This document shows, one piece after another, positions 35,661 to 43,287 of a DNA stretch of 64,000 nucleotides (its first letter is position 1; each line of letters opens with the position of its first letter). The notes under the pieces are model-generated. The model worked only from the letters and a program-made list of their open reading frames with translations, was not told the DNA's origin and made no database searches. The stretch spans positions 124,001 through 188,000 of the forward strand of contig NZ_PPCW01000001.1 in the NCBI RefSeq assembly GCF_002959755.1. Direction: 5' to 3'. Source of the stretch: Veillonella sp. T11011-6. GTDB lineage: Bacteria; Bacillota; Negativicutes; Veillonellales; Veillonellaceae. A program made the position numbers and the translations under genes.

Positions 35661-36677
35661 ATGTCTTTAAGTGTTGAACAGTTTTTATCTTTGTCTGATG
35701 CTGAACAGTTACAAACTATCAAAGACCTTAATGATAGTGGAAACGTAAAAACTATTATTGATGTGTTAACTAGTGTGGGCATAGAAAATTTATCTATACC
35801 TCTGTTAGGTGAGCTTGGTAGAGCTTATAACAATAATGGCAATGAAAAAGAGGCAATTAAGGTATTAGAGGCTATTGATGAAGAGCATCGTGATGCGGTG
35901 TGGTATTATCGCTGTGCCTATGCGTATGGATCTATTGTTTTAGATAATAATGAAGCGTACACATCTGATACTATGCAACAGATGCTAAGGTTAGTGGATC
36001 AGGGTGTACGGTTAGCTATGGAATCGGAACTAGATGATATAAAATCGTATTGTTTTGAAGTCATGGATATGTGCTATATGCAAATGGACTTTGAAAAATG
36101 TGAAGCTGATTATCCTGATTTATGTGCTGCTTATAATGAGTATGTAGCAGCGAAAAAGAAGAAACGGAAAGGTGTGCCTCGTCATCGCACTATCACTGTT
36201 GAAGAGATACAAGCTACAGACGATATGTGGACCATTAATGAGCCTATGTACTGGACTATCAATATATATGGCTCATACGATGATTATTTAGAATCTGCCA
36301 AATCTTTTACTGTAGAGCAACGATATCTCAATGCTATATCTTGGTACTTCGCAGAGGTTAATAATGGTGGACATCATCAGTTCTTTTATAACTCTACAGG
36401 CATTGTATGGGAAGATGCTCTTGCGGGGTTACGCCTCTTCAAGATGGATATACTAGCAGATAATTTACAATCCGTAATCGATTACTTTGGCGGTTCTGTT
36501 CCATTTGATAGAGAAGAACGATGGACCATTTTAAAAGATTGGGACGATGAAATATTTGATTTCCTCGATAAAAAAGATGATGTAGTCTATGAATATGAAG
36601 GCATCTTTGAAGATGTATTTGTACATGAACATCCAGAGTTATTTGTATTTGATGGGACCTATAAGGTTCCAGAATAA
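35661..36677 (+). CDS. TPR-like and DMP19/DUF4375 domain protein
   Basis: In this 338-residue protein the N-terminal half repeats the TPR-like part of the SUKH fusion protein: LLGELGRAYNNNGNEKEAIK near 50 and DAVWYYRCAYAYGS near 83. After a basic linker (AAKKKKRKGVPRHR, about 167-180) comes a DMP19-type DUF4375 domain: RYLNAISWYFAEVNNGGHHQ, FYNSTGIVWEDAL and LADNLQSVIDYFGG (about 215-277). DUF4375 proteins are frequent in immunity arrays; the name comes from a DNA-mimic protein, but DNA mimicry is not shown here. ATG 35661 has GAGGGGA ten bases upstream. Confidence 0.87.
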   Translation: MSLSVEQFLSLSDAEQLQTIKDLNDSGNVKTIIDVLTSVGIENLSIPLLGELGRAYNNNGNEKEAIKVLEAIDEEHRDAVWYYRCAYAYGSIVLDNNEAYTSDTMQQMLRLVDQGVRLAMESELDDIKSYCFEVMDMCYMQMDFEKCEADYPDLCAAYNEYVAAKKKKRKGVPRHRTITVEEIQATDDMWTINEPMYWTINIYGSYDDYLESAKSFTVEQRYLNAISWYFAEVNNGGHHQFFYNSTGIVWEDALAGLRLFKMDILADNLQSVIDYFGGSVPFDREERWTILKDWDDEIFDFLDKKDDVVYEYEGIFEDVFVHEHPELFVFDGTYKVPE

Positions 36678-36741
36678 GCGTAGCAATGTAGTGTATAAGG
36701 GCTACTTTCACTAAGAATATACTATGTATTAGAGGTATTAC

Positions 36742-37227
36742 ATGTTAGATAAACAAGGCGTATATGATTGCCTACGTGACCATCATATCGATTTTGAAAT
36801 TACGGATCACGCACCGCTATTTAGTATGGATGATAAGCCCAATGTAGAGTTGCCATATCCTGAGTGGGATGCGAAGAATCTATTCATCCGAGACCATAAG
36901 CGGGAGCACTACTATCTGATTACTGTGCGCGGCTCAAAGCGTGTGGATTTAAAACAGTTTCGTAAGGACCACAATCTTAAAAAGATTTCCTTTGGCTCAG
37001 AGGAGGAGCTATGGGATATATTAAAGATTAAACCAGGTCACGTATCTCCATTCTGTTTACTTCACGATGAAGCACGGAAAGTTCATTACTATATTGATGC
37101 GGATTATAAAGATAATCTAATCGGTATACATCCTAATCAAAATGATGCTACAGTATGGCTACAGGGAAAAGACTTAGTTAACTTAATTGAAGAACATGGT
37201 ACAACTATTGAATATATAACAATATAA
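36742..37227 (+). CDS. Prolyl-tRNA editing (PrdX/YbaK-like) deacylase
   Basis: The 161-residue protein matches the free-standing trans-editing domains related to the ProRS INS domain: DHHIDFEITDHAPLFSMDD at about 13-31, then NLFIRDHKREHYYLITVRG (about 49-67) and the GHVSPFCLLHD segment (about 101-111). These hydrolyse mischarged Ala-tRNA(Pro) or similar products and so protect translation fidelity. The cytosolic protein has no added domains. It is a single-gene unit with a very strong terminator right after the stop. Confidence 0.92.
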   Translation: MLDKQGVYDCLRDHHIDFEITDHAPLFSMDDKPNVELPYPEWDAKNLFIRDHKREHYYLITVRGSKRVDLKQFRKDHNLKKISFGSEEELWDILKIKPGHVSPFCLLHDEARKVHYYIDADYKDNLIGIHPNQNDATVWLQGKDLVNLIEEHGTTIEYITI

Positions 37228-37230
37228 GCT

Positions 37231-37292
37231 CAACATCCTATTTGTGGGAAATAATATTAATTAATATTGTTTCCACAGATAGGATGTTTTTA
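37231..37292 (+). terminator. Long-stem rho-independent terminator
   Basis: An inverted repeat of nearly 30 bases (AACATCCTATTTGTGG pairs with CCACAGATAGGATGTT, and the AATATT ends also pair) is followed by a T5 run. Confidence 0.9.
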
Positions 37293-37356
37293 TATGCAAA
37301 AAGAATAATAATCTTTTATAATAATATAAGAGTATTTGTTATATAAGAGGTTGTAC

Positions 37357-38697
37357 ATGAAAGTTAAATTAATTCAGCCGCGTATGTTGAAGCGTCCTAT
37401 GGATACAGATTTAAAAATACGTATGTCACCACATTTAGGTTTGTTAACGGTGGCTAATATTATTCGTTATGAGTGTGAGGTCACAATTGAAAATGAAAAT
37501 ATTAGAGCTATTGATTTTGATGATGTGCCTGACTTGGTAGGGATAGCAGTTACAGTAGATGTTTTACCTAGAGCTATTGAAATTGCATCTATATATAAAG
37601 AAAAAGGTGTTAAGGTGATTGCTGGTGGTATACATATTACGACAGCATCCAATACCATACCTAAGGAGGCATTTGATAGTCTTTGTATAGGTTTTGCAGA
37701 AAATACATGGCCTCAAATTATAGAAGATGCTAAACATGGTCGATTACAATCTCAATACGTATCTGCTCCTTTAGAGTCTGGAGACGATATTGCATCACCT
37801 GCATATGACTTAATAGATAAGACCGATTACTTATGGTACAATGTTGTTTCTACTAGTCGAAGTTGCCCTCATAGATGTGATTTTTGCTATAATAGTTCTG
37901 GAACACACCAATATATTAATCGCAATATAGAAGATGTGTTGGAAGATATCAAAAAATTAGGTACAAAACATATTATGTTTATAGATGATAACTTTATTGG
38001 CAATATTTCTTGGACTAAACAGTTTTTAGAACGTATTAAACCTTTGAAGTTAAACTGGAATGCAGCAGTTACTATGAAAATAGGGCAACACCCTGAATTA
38101 ATGGATTTAATGAAAGAAACTGGTTGCCAGAGTTTATTTATTGGTTTTGAAAGTATTAGTTCTCAATCTTTATCTAGTGTTCATAAAATGCAAAATAATC
38201 GTGAAGAGTTTGAACGACTTATTAACGAATTACATAAGCGTGGTATTATGGTTAATGCTAGCTTTGTATTTGGATTAGATGGAGATACACCAGAGACTTT
38301 TAAAAATACGTTAAATTGGATTATTAGCCAGAAAATTGATACGATTACATCACATATTGTCACACCATATCCAGGTACTGAATTCTACAAGAGAATGGAA
38401 GAGCAAAATAGAATTTTTGATTATGATTTATCAAAATATAATACGTCTCATGTAGTTGTATCACCGTTAGGTATGTCTAAAGAAGAATTAGAAAAAGGGT
38501 ATCTTTGGATCTATAAAGAGCTATATTCCATAAAAAATATATTTCGTCGCATGCCTAAAACTATGGGCACAATACCAGCATATTTAACATTTAATTTCTT
38601 TTATCGTAGATTTGGACACTTTACAGCAAAAGTATGTAATCTGTTAACTTATAAGCGTATTGGCTTGTTTGCTGAAAAGCTATCAAGATATATGTAA
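37357..38697 (+). CDS. B12-binding/radical SAM protein
   Basis: The 446-residue protein has the class B layout: an N-terminal cobalamin-binding-like Rossmann region (about 1-150, without an obvious DxHxxG signature), then the radical SAM Fe-S motif SRSCPHRCDFCYNSSG (C-x3-C-x2-C, about 168-183). HIMFIDDNFIGN and a TIM-barrel part follow. Such enzymes often methylate or rearrange unactivated carbons in secondary metabolites, lipids or tetrapyrroles. The substrate here is unknown. The start is ATG 37357 with AAGAGG upstream. The next gene, for an exported ABM-like protein, follows after 10 bases, so a common pathway is possible. Confidence 0.9.
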   Translation: MKVKLIQPRMLKRPMDTDLKIRMSPHLGLLTVANIIRYECEVTIENENIRAIDFDDVPDLVGIAVTVDVLPRAIEIASIYKEKGVKVIAGGIHITTASNTIPKEAFDSLCIGFAENTWPQIIEDAKHGRLQSQYVSAPLESGDDIASPAYDLIDKTDYLWYNVVSTSRSCPHRCDFCYNSSGTHQYINRNIEDVLEDIKKLGTKHIMFIDDNFIGNISWTKQFLERIKPLKLNWNAAVTMKIGQHPELMDLMKETGCQSLFIGFESISSQSLSSVHKMQNNREEFERLINELHKRGIMVNASFVFGLDGDTPETFKNTLNWIISQKIDTITSHIVTPYPGTEFYKRMEEQNRIFDYDLSKYNTSHVVVSPLGMSKEELEKGYLWIYKELYSIKNIFRRMPKTMGTIPAYLTFNFFYRRFGHFTAKVCNLLTYKRIGLFAEKLSRYM

Positions 38698-38707
38698 AGG
38701 AGTATTT

Positions 38708-39475
38708 ATGACTAAAAAATTATTTAAACGTATTTTAGTAACCTCTACGATTGCTGTATTAGGTGTTAGTACATCCTTTGCGGCTCTTGTTATGGAACGA
38801 GATCAATCTGTAGATACAGCACCTAGTGTCAATATGTATCGATTCGAAGTACCAGCAGAGTTACAGGGCACATATAACAGTGCAGGTGTTGCCAATCTAA
38901 CAGCATCTATGGAGAAAGAACCTAATACATTATCTATGAATGTAGCGCATGTAAAAGAAAATCCATCTGAGTCTTATGTAGTAGAGATTTATAAAGATTT
39001 AGCTGCCATTGAAACACATCGCAAATCTGATCATTATCAAGCCTTTGTTAATGAAGTAGGTTCTAAGTTAACAAATCGCAAAATGTACGATGTACAGTCT
39101 GTACTATTGTTTGAGAAAAAAGATGCTTTATCTATTGTCAATGATGGTAAAGCAGTAGTGACATTAACAGAGTTTACTGTTAATAGCAATGATATCGACA
39201 CAGTACAACGTCAATACCAACTCGATATTGAACGGGCCGTACGCGATGATGCGGGTTATAAGGCCGGTTATGTGCTTCGTGAAAGAAATGTAAAAAATCA
39301 TTGGTATGTTATCCAAATTTATAGTGATCAAGAGGCCTTAACAAAACATTTAAATAGTCCTGGTTATCGATTCATGATGAGCCAAATCCAAGGTAGTCTA
39401 CAAAATGTTACCACAAAGGTTTTAGATGGGGATGTCCTCGTCAACCATGGGGGTCAAGCATTTGTAAGACCTTAA
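38708..39475 (+). CDS. Exported protein with two antibiotic-biosynthesis-monooxygenase-like domains
   Basis: The 255-residue protein has a signal peptide (KKLFKRILVTSTIAVLG, likely cut after SFA near 25) and two ferredoxin-like ABM-type repeats. The first carries VVEIYKDLAAIETHRKSDHY (about 87-106), the second WYVIQIYSDQEALTKHLNSP. ABM domains occur in heme-degrading and quinol-forming enzymes; the exported double form is unusual and its activity is unknown. The ATG at 38708 has AAAGGAGT upstream; the frame extends further up into the radical SAM gene, but that start is not supported. A terminator follows. Confidence 0.82.
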   Translation: MTKKLFKRILVTSTIAVLGVSTSFAALVMERDQSVDTAPSVNMYRFEVPAELQGTYNSAGVANLTASMEKEPNTLSMNVAHVKENPSESYVVEIYKDLAAIETHRKSDHYQAFVNEVGSKLTNRKMYDVQSVLLFEKKDALSIVNDGKAVVTLTEFTVNSNDIDTVQRQYQLDIERAVRDDAGYKAGYVLRERNVKNHWYVIQIYSDQEALTKHLNSPGYRFMMSQIQGSLQNVTTKVLDGDVLVNHGGQAFVRP

Positions 39476-39515
39476 AACTGAATATAATATAGTATAATAT
39501 AATCACAGTAAAGTT

Positions 39516-39550
39516 ACTGCTAGCATATACATATGTGCTAGCAGTTTTTT
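39516..39550 (+). terminator. Rho-independent terminator
   Basis: The stem ACTGCTAGCA / TGCTAGCAGT with a 9-base loop and a T6 run follows the exported ABM-like gene. Confidence 0.9.
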
Positions 39551-39596
39551 GTTATATATTAGGTGAACGTATAGTCTATACAAAAAGGAGTTACAT

Positions 39597-40376
39597 ATGA
39601 CACAGCAAGAACGGTTGCGCTATTTGGTTGAAGGCTTAGTAACAGAATACAATGAGAGACATAACGAATATATCGATATGCCTATAAATGAAGAAGAGCA
39701 ATTTACTCTCTTTAGATCTTTATGTAATATTCGTCCTGCTGGTGGCATGTCTCTTGAATGGATGAAGATAGAGGCTGAATATTTAAATACATTGGCTCAT
39801 GAAAAGGGGATCGTAACGATTCATGATATGGAAGAGCGAGAGCCTCAGATTTATTTGTGGCAAGGAGATATTACTCGATTATCTGTAGATGCTATTGTAA
39901 ATGCAGCCAATAATAAATTGCTCGGATGTTTTGCTCCAAATCATAAGTGTATCGATAATGAAATCCATACCTTTGCTGGTATAGAGCTTCGCATGGAATG
40001 TGCTAGAATGACTGAGTATATGGAAATGCCTGAAAAAACGGGTGTGGCTCGTATGACCTATGGGTATAATTTGCCCGCAAAGCATGTACTTCATACGGTA
40101 GGTCCTATTATTTATGAAAGTGTAACAGATAAGGAAAGAATTGAATTAGCTTCTTGCTATCAATCCTGTTTAAAGTTAGCTAATGCTTATAAATTACGCT
40201 CCATTGCATTCTGTTGTATTTCTACTGGTGAATTTAGATTCCCTAATGAAGAAGCAGCACAGATTGCCATAGATACGGTACGAACATATTTAAAAGAAAC
40301 AAATAGTAAAATACAAGTGGTATTTAATGTATTTAAGGATATAGATTATGACATCTACAACAAATTATTGGGATAA
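39597..40376 (+). CDS. Zinc-dependent macrodomain protein-ADP-ribose hydrolase
   Basis: The 259-residue protein has an N-terminal helical extension and a macrodomain: IYLWQGDITRLSVDAIVNAA (about 85-104) binds ADP-ribose. The loop GCFAPNHKCIDNEIHTFAGI (about 109-128) carries the Cys and His residues that ligate zinc in this subgroup, and FCCISTGEFRFPNEEAA closes the pocket. Zn-macrodomains remove ADP-ribose from proteins. In staphylococci and streptococci they are encoded with a SirTM sirtuin and a lipoylated GcvH-like carrier; neither partner is found near this gene in the window. It has an AAAGGAG site and reads as a single-gene unit. Confidence 0.92.
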   Translation: MTQQERLRYLVEGLVTEYNERHNEYIDMPINEEEQFTLFRSLCNIRPAGGMSLEWMKIEAEYLNTLAHEKGIVTIHDMEEREPQIYLWQGDITRLSVDAIVNAANNKLLGCFAPNHKCIDNEIHTFAGIELRMECARMTEYMEMPEKTGVARMTYGYNLPAKHVLHTVGPIIYESVTDKERIELASCYQSCLKLANAYKLRSIAFCCISTGEFRFPNEEAAQIAIDTVRTYLKETNSKIQVVFNVFKDIDYDIYNKLLG

Positions 40377-40478
40377 ATAATATACTCCTTTTGAAATTCA
40401 TAAAAATACTGTATCATTTAATAATGACATACAAAAGGTTATGAATGAATTGTTAGTTTAAGAAGGAGATAATGTACT

Positions 40479-40976
40479 ATGAATTATAAATACACCTATG
40501 AAAGCCCATTAGGAACTATGATTATGCTTGGTACATTATCATACTTAACAGATTTGTTTTTTATCGATGAAGATTATGCACCAAGTTATGATGATGCGGA
40601 GTATATAGAGCAACTAACAGGTCCATTTGAAGTAACTATTATGTGGCTAGACCAATACTTTAATGGTAAAAAGCCTTTTATTACACCACCGATTCAGTTA
40701 GAGGGGACAGAGTTCCGTAAGTCTGTATGGTCCATATTACAAACTATAGCTTATGGTGAAACTACAACATATGGAGATATAGGTAAAGAGATTGCAAAAC
40801 AGCAAGGAAAAGATAGGATGTCTGCCCAAGCAGTAGGAGGTGCTGTAGGTCATAATCCTATATCTATTATCATTCCATGTCATCGTGTGATTGGTAGTAA
40901 TGGAAAATTAACTGGCTATGCTGGCGGTATTGAACGTAAGAAATACATGCTTGATCTTGAAGCGAAACATAAATAG
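40479..40976 (+). CDS. ogt: Methylated-DNA-[protein]-cysteine S-methyltransferase
   Basis: The 165-residue suicide repair protein moves the methyl group from O6-methylguanine to its own Cys. The active-site motif IPCHRVIGSNG (about 128-138) is intact, preceded by the helix-turn-helix segment IAYGETTTYGDIG (about 88-100). The following TGYAGGIERKKYMLDLE is typical. AGAAGGAGAT precedes the ATG. It converges with the FAH-family gene through a shared terminator. Confidence 0.95.
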   Translation: MNYKYTYESPLGTMIMLGTLSYLTDLFFIDEDYAPSYDDAEYIEQLTGPFEVTIMWLDQYFNGKKPFITPPIQLEGTEFRKSVWSILQTIAYGETTTYGDIGKEIAKQQGKDRMSAQAVGGAVGHNPISIIIPCHRVIGSNGKLTGYAGGIERKKYMLDLEAKHK

Positions 40977-41026
40977 TACATATTAGATTGTAAAATCATA
41001 TTTAAATAGACTTATAGAAAAAGAAG

Positions 41027-41073
41027 AAAGAGATTACTCATGATGGATAGACACATCATAGGTAATCTCTTTT
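41027..41073. terminator. Bidirectional terminator between ogt and the FAH-family gene
   Basis: AAAGAGATTAC (41027-41037) pairs with GTAATCTCTTT (41062-41072), with a second inner pair ATGATG/CATCAT. The A and T runs are on opposite sides. Confidence 0.85.
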
Positions 41074-41090
41074 GGTATATATAGGTGGGA

Positions 41091-41756
41091 CTAGTTAAAT
41101 TGATTTACTAAGGTACCAATGCCACTAATCGATATAGATACGGTATCTCCTGATTTTAACCAACCATATTTGCTTTCATTTTTACCAAGTACAACACCAC
41201 TAGGTGTACCGGTAAAGATAATGTCACCTTCCTGTAGTGTAATATACTGGGATACAAATTCGATAATCGCGTCCGGTTTAAACATCATTTGTTGTAATTT
41301 GGCTTGTTGACGTATTTCACCATTTACTGTTGTAGTAATAGTGGCATTGTCAAAATCAAAATCATCTGGAGAGACAATAGTAGGACCGATAGGGGCAAAG
41401 TTATCTAGTGATTTGCCGAGAATCCATTGGGAGCCTCTAAACTGCAAGCTACGAGCTGAAACATCATTTCCAATGGTATAGCCTAATATATGCTCTCTGG
41501 CCTGTTCACGAGATATATTTTTACCAGCCTTACCAATAACGATAACCAGTTCTCCTTCGTAATCATAATGAAGGTTTTCATCTTGAATGGGAACTATATC
41601 TTGATGTGACGCCAATGCATTAGATGTTTTCATAAAGATTTCTGGAAAATCATGTGTAGCAAGACTAGTTTCCTCTATATGGTCTGCATAGTTTAAACCG
41701 ATACAGATAATGTTTTTGGGATTAGTAATTAGGGTACGGTTAGTAGATTCTTTCAT
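41091..41756 (-). CDS. Fumarylacetoacetate hydrolase family protein
   Basis: The 221-residue FAHD1-type enzyme has IICIGLNYADHIEET (about 15-29), the metal-binding YEGELVIVIGK (about 71-81), GNDVSARSLQ, and the late IIFTGTPSGVVLGK. Members cleave or decarboxylate beta-diketo acids, for example oxaloacetate or acylpyruvates. Oxaloacetate decarboxylation would be relevant in an organism with pyruvate carboxylase, but substrate choice cannot be read from sequence. The length fits the small bacterial subgroup. AAGGAGG lies upstream on the minus strand. Confidence 0.92.
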   Translation of the reverse strand: MKESTNRTLITNPKNIICIGLNYADHIEETSLATHDFPEIFMKTSNALASHQDIVPIQDENLHYDYEGELVIVIGKAGKNISREQAREHILGYTIGNDVSARSLQFRGSQWILGKSLDNFAPIGPTIVSPDDFDFDNATITTTVNGEIRQQAKLQQMMFKPDAIIEFVSQYITLQEGDIIFTGTPSGVVLGKNESKYGWLKSGDTVSISISGIGTLVNQFN

Positions 41757-41914
41757 GAGAGATACCTCCTTAAGAGATGAGATACATATATGGTAACTTA
41801 ATTATAATATAAATCAGTATGTAAAGAATATTTTTGACGAAATAATTATATAGAGGCATTTTTGTCACATCCTGTTTATTATACTTAAACAAAGTAATAA
41901 AAGGAGGAGTTCCT

Positions 41915-43138
41915 ATGTATATGCATAGAAATGTGACAGATAAATTTATAGGTACCCTAGCATCTTGTGACATTATAAGTACGGGTAGTTGGTATGGTGA
42001 TTTACCAGATGGCGTACCAAAGGAAGTGAAATTAAATCGTAAAGATTACTATATTGAAGAGATACAACATATTTCTATTAAGGAAGCCATTAGTGTTACC
42101 TATGGCATTAAATGGGAGCATATCTCGAAACCTGTAGAGGGTAAAATAGAATCCTTAACTACTAAGGAGTACTCAATTGACGAATCTAAAAAACAATATC
42201 TATTAGAGCTTATGGGGCGTAGATTTTCCGATGATATTGACCTATATGATGAGGATGAGTGTGCTGTCCAAGTACAGCTCATCAACACTGAGGATCAGGA
42301 ATTTATATATGAATTTCCTTTTGATAATACCCTGAGGGCCATGTCTATACTATTCAGACAAATCCTAGGTATGCCTACATTACTTTTATTTGATGGAAAT
42401 CGAAAAAAAGATAGAATTCAAGAGATTCATATTGAAGTGCAAAAAAATATGTACCAAGAATATGGTGACGTAAATACATTGAATTTTAATTGGAATGAGC
42501 CGTCTATTGCCATTGATTGTAATAGTAAGCAATTTGGTCACTCTAGCCATAGTCATAGCGAGTATGTAGATAATCAAATGATTCATCAATTGAAGCAAGA
42601 TATTGACTTTCACATTGGCGAAACGCTATATAGTCTAGATTCCTTTAGTCTTAGTGAAAGTCATGACCTTGATAGAGACCCTGCTCGTGGTGGTATAGTA
42701 ACAGTACGTATTAAATGGGCGCATAAAGGAGATACATTGTTTATAGGGAATGTAACTGATCAGTATGTGCCCACTTGGTATAAAAATCTAATTAATTTTA
42801 TACATGCTCATACAAGAGACAACTCTTTACAAGAGTTTTTACCATTAAATCATACATCTGATAGAAGGATTTATACGTATTGTTCAGTATATATTTTTAA
42901 GATAAACCAGGAATTTTATTATCGTACTGATAGAAATGATATATATGAAGGAGATATTGTAAAAGTTCCGTTTGGATCCGATAATGCGGTTCGTACTGGT
43001 CGTGTAGAATCTATTTCATATCATACGCGTTACGACGTACCTTATGATTTGAAACGAACTAAATTTATTATAGATAAAGACATAGAGATTATTTATGATA
43101 CTAATCGTTATAGATATGATGATCCATATGATTTATAA
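41915..43138 (+). CDS. Hypothetical protein with a PriA-N-like C-terminal segment
   Basis: I do not recognise the 407-residue product. The N-terminal about 120 residues and the central part (MRAMSILFRQ-like helix near 140, HSSHSHSEYVD near 210) give no family call. The C-terminal about 80 residues contain FYYRTDRNDIYEGDIVKVPF (about 334-353) then RTGRVESISY, which resembles the small beta domain at the N-terminus of PriA (EGD-VxVPFG pattern). It is soluble, acidic in the middle and without a signal peptide. AAGGAGG precedes the ATG. Its lone position and composition suggest an accessory gene. Confidence 0.82.
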   Translation: MYMHRNVTDKFIGTLASCDIISTGSWYGDLPDGVPKEVKLNRKDYYIEEIQHISIKEAISVTYGIKWEHISKPVEGKIESLTTKEYSIDESKKQYLLELMGRRFSDDIDLYDEDECAVQVQLINTEDQEFIYEFPFDNTLRAMSILFRQILGMPTLLLFDGNRKKDRIQEIHIEVQKNMYQEYGDVNTLNFNWNEPSIAIDCNSKQFGHSSHSHSEYVDNQMIHQLKQDIDFHIGETLYSLDSFSLSESHDLDRDPARGGIVTVRIKWAHKGDTLFIGNVTDQYVPTWYKNLINFIHAHTRDNSLQEFLPLNHTSDRRIYTYCSVYIFKINQEFYYRTDRNDIYEGDIVKVPFGSDNAVRTGRVESISYHTRYDVPYDLKRTKFIIDKDIEIIYDTNRYRYDDPYDL

Positions 43139-43172
43139 GGCATCAAAATAAGTGGTATTCTATATTTTGTAC

Positions 43173-43186
43173 TTAAGTATACTTAA
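43173..43186. promoter_or_regulatory. Perfect palindrome upstream of ilvE
   Basis: TTAAGTATACTTAA is a 14-base perfect palindrome about 100 bases before the ilvE start. A weak promoter-like pair (TTGAAA 43225-43230, TAAGAT 43248-43253) lies between. It could be an operator for branched-chain amino acid control. Confidence 0.35.
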
Positions 43187-43287
43187 CTTATTACATGTCT
43201 AATTTCTGTTCTCTATAGAATATGTTGAAATAACTTGCTCATAGTGTTAAGATTATAAGTATATTAATAAGCATGGAGGTTATTGTT

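Larger units (their letters stand above)
30819..36677 (+). other. Array of immunity-type genes without a visible toxin
   Basis: Seven consecutive same-strand genes encode small acidic proteins or repeat proteins: ankyrin, two orphans, a small membrane protein, SUKH-TPR fusion, a C-domain paralogue, and TPR-DUF4375. SUKH (SMI1/KNR4), ankyrin and DMP19/DUF4375 are well known among immunity proteins of polymorphic toxin systems, and mixed arrays are known as polyimmunity loci. No toxin, Rhs or CdiA-like gene is present in the window. The function is inferred. Confidence 0.6.

Noticed and set aside
15457-36677. Integrated prophage, integrative element or transposon carrying the accessory region
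   Set aside because: No integrase, transposase, phage structural gene, tRNA or flanking direct repeat is visible. Foreign-like composition alone does not define a mobile element.
30819-36677. A toxin gene paired with the immunity-type proteins
   Set aside because: None of the genes shows Rhs/YD repeats, a pretoxin motif, a two-partner secretion domain or a toxin nuclease motif.
38660-38707. Start of the exported ABM-like protein inside the radical SAM gene
   Set aside because: It would place 16 residues before a normal signal peptide. The ATG at 38708 has AAAGGAGT and gives a proper Lys-rich signal start.
41770-41973. Minus-strand 67-codon frame ahead of the FAH-family gene
   Set aside because: It overlaps the promoter region and the start of the 41915 gene on the other strand, has no ribosome site and has a low-complexity Ile/Tyr-rich product.
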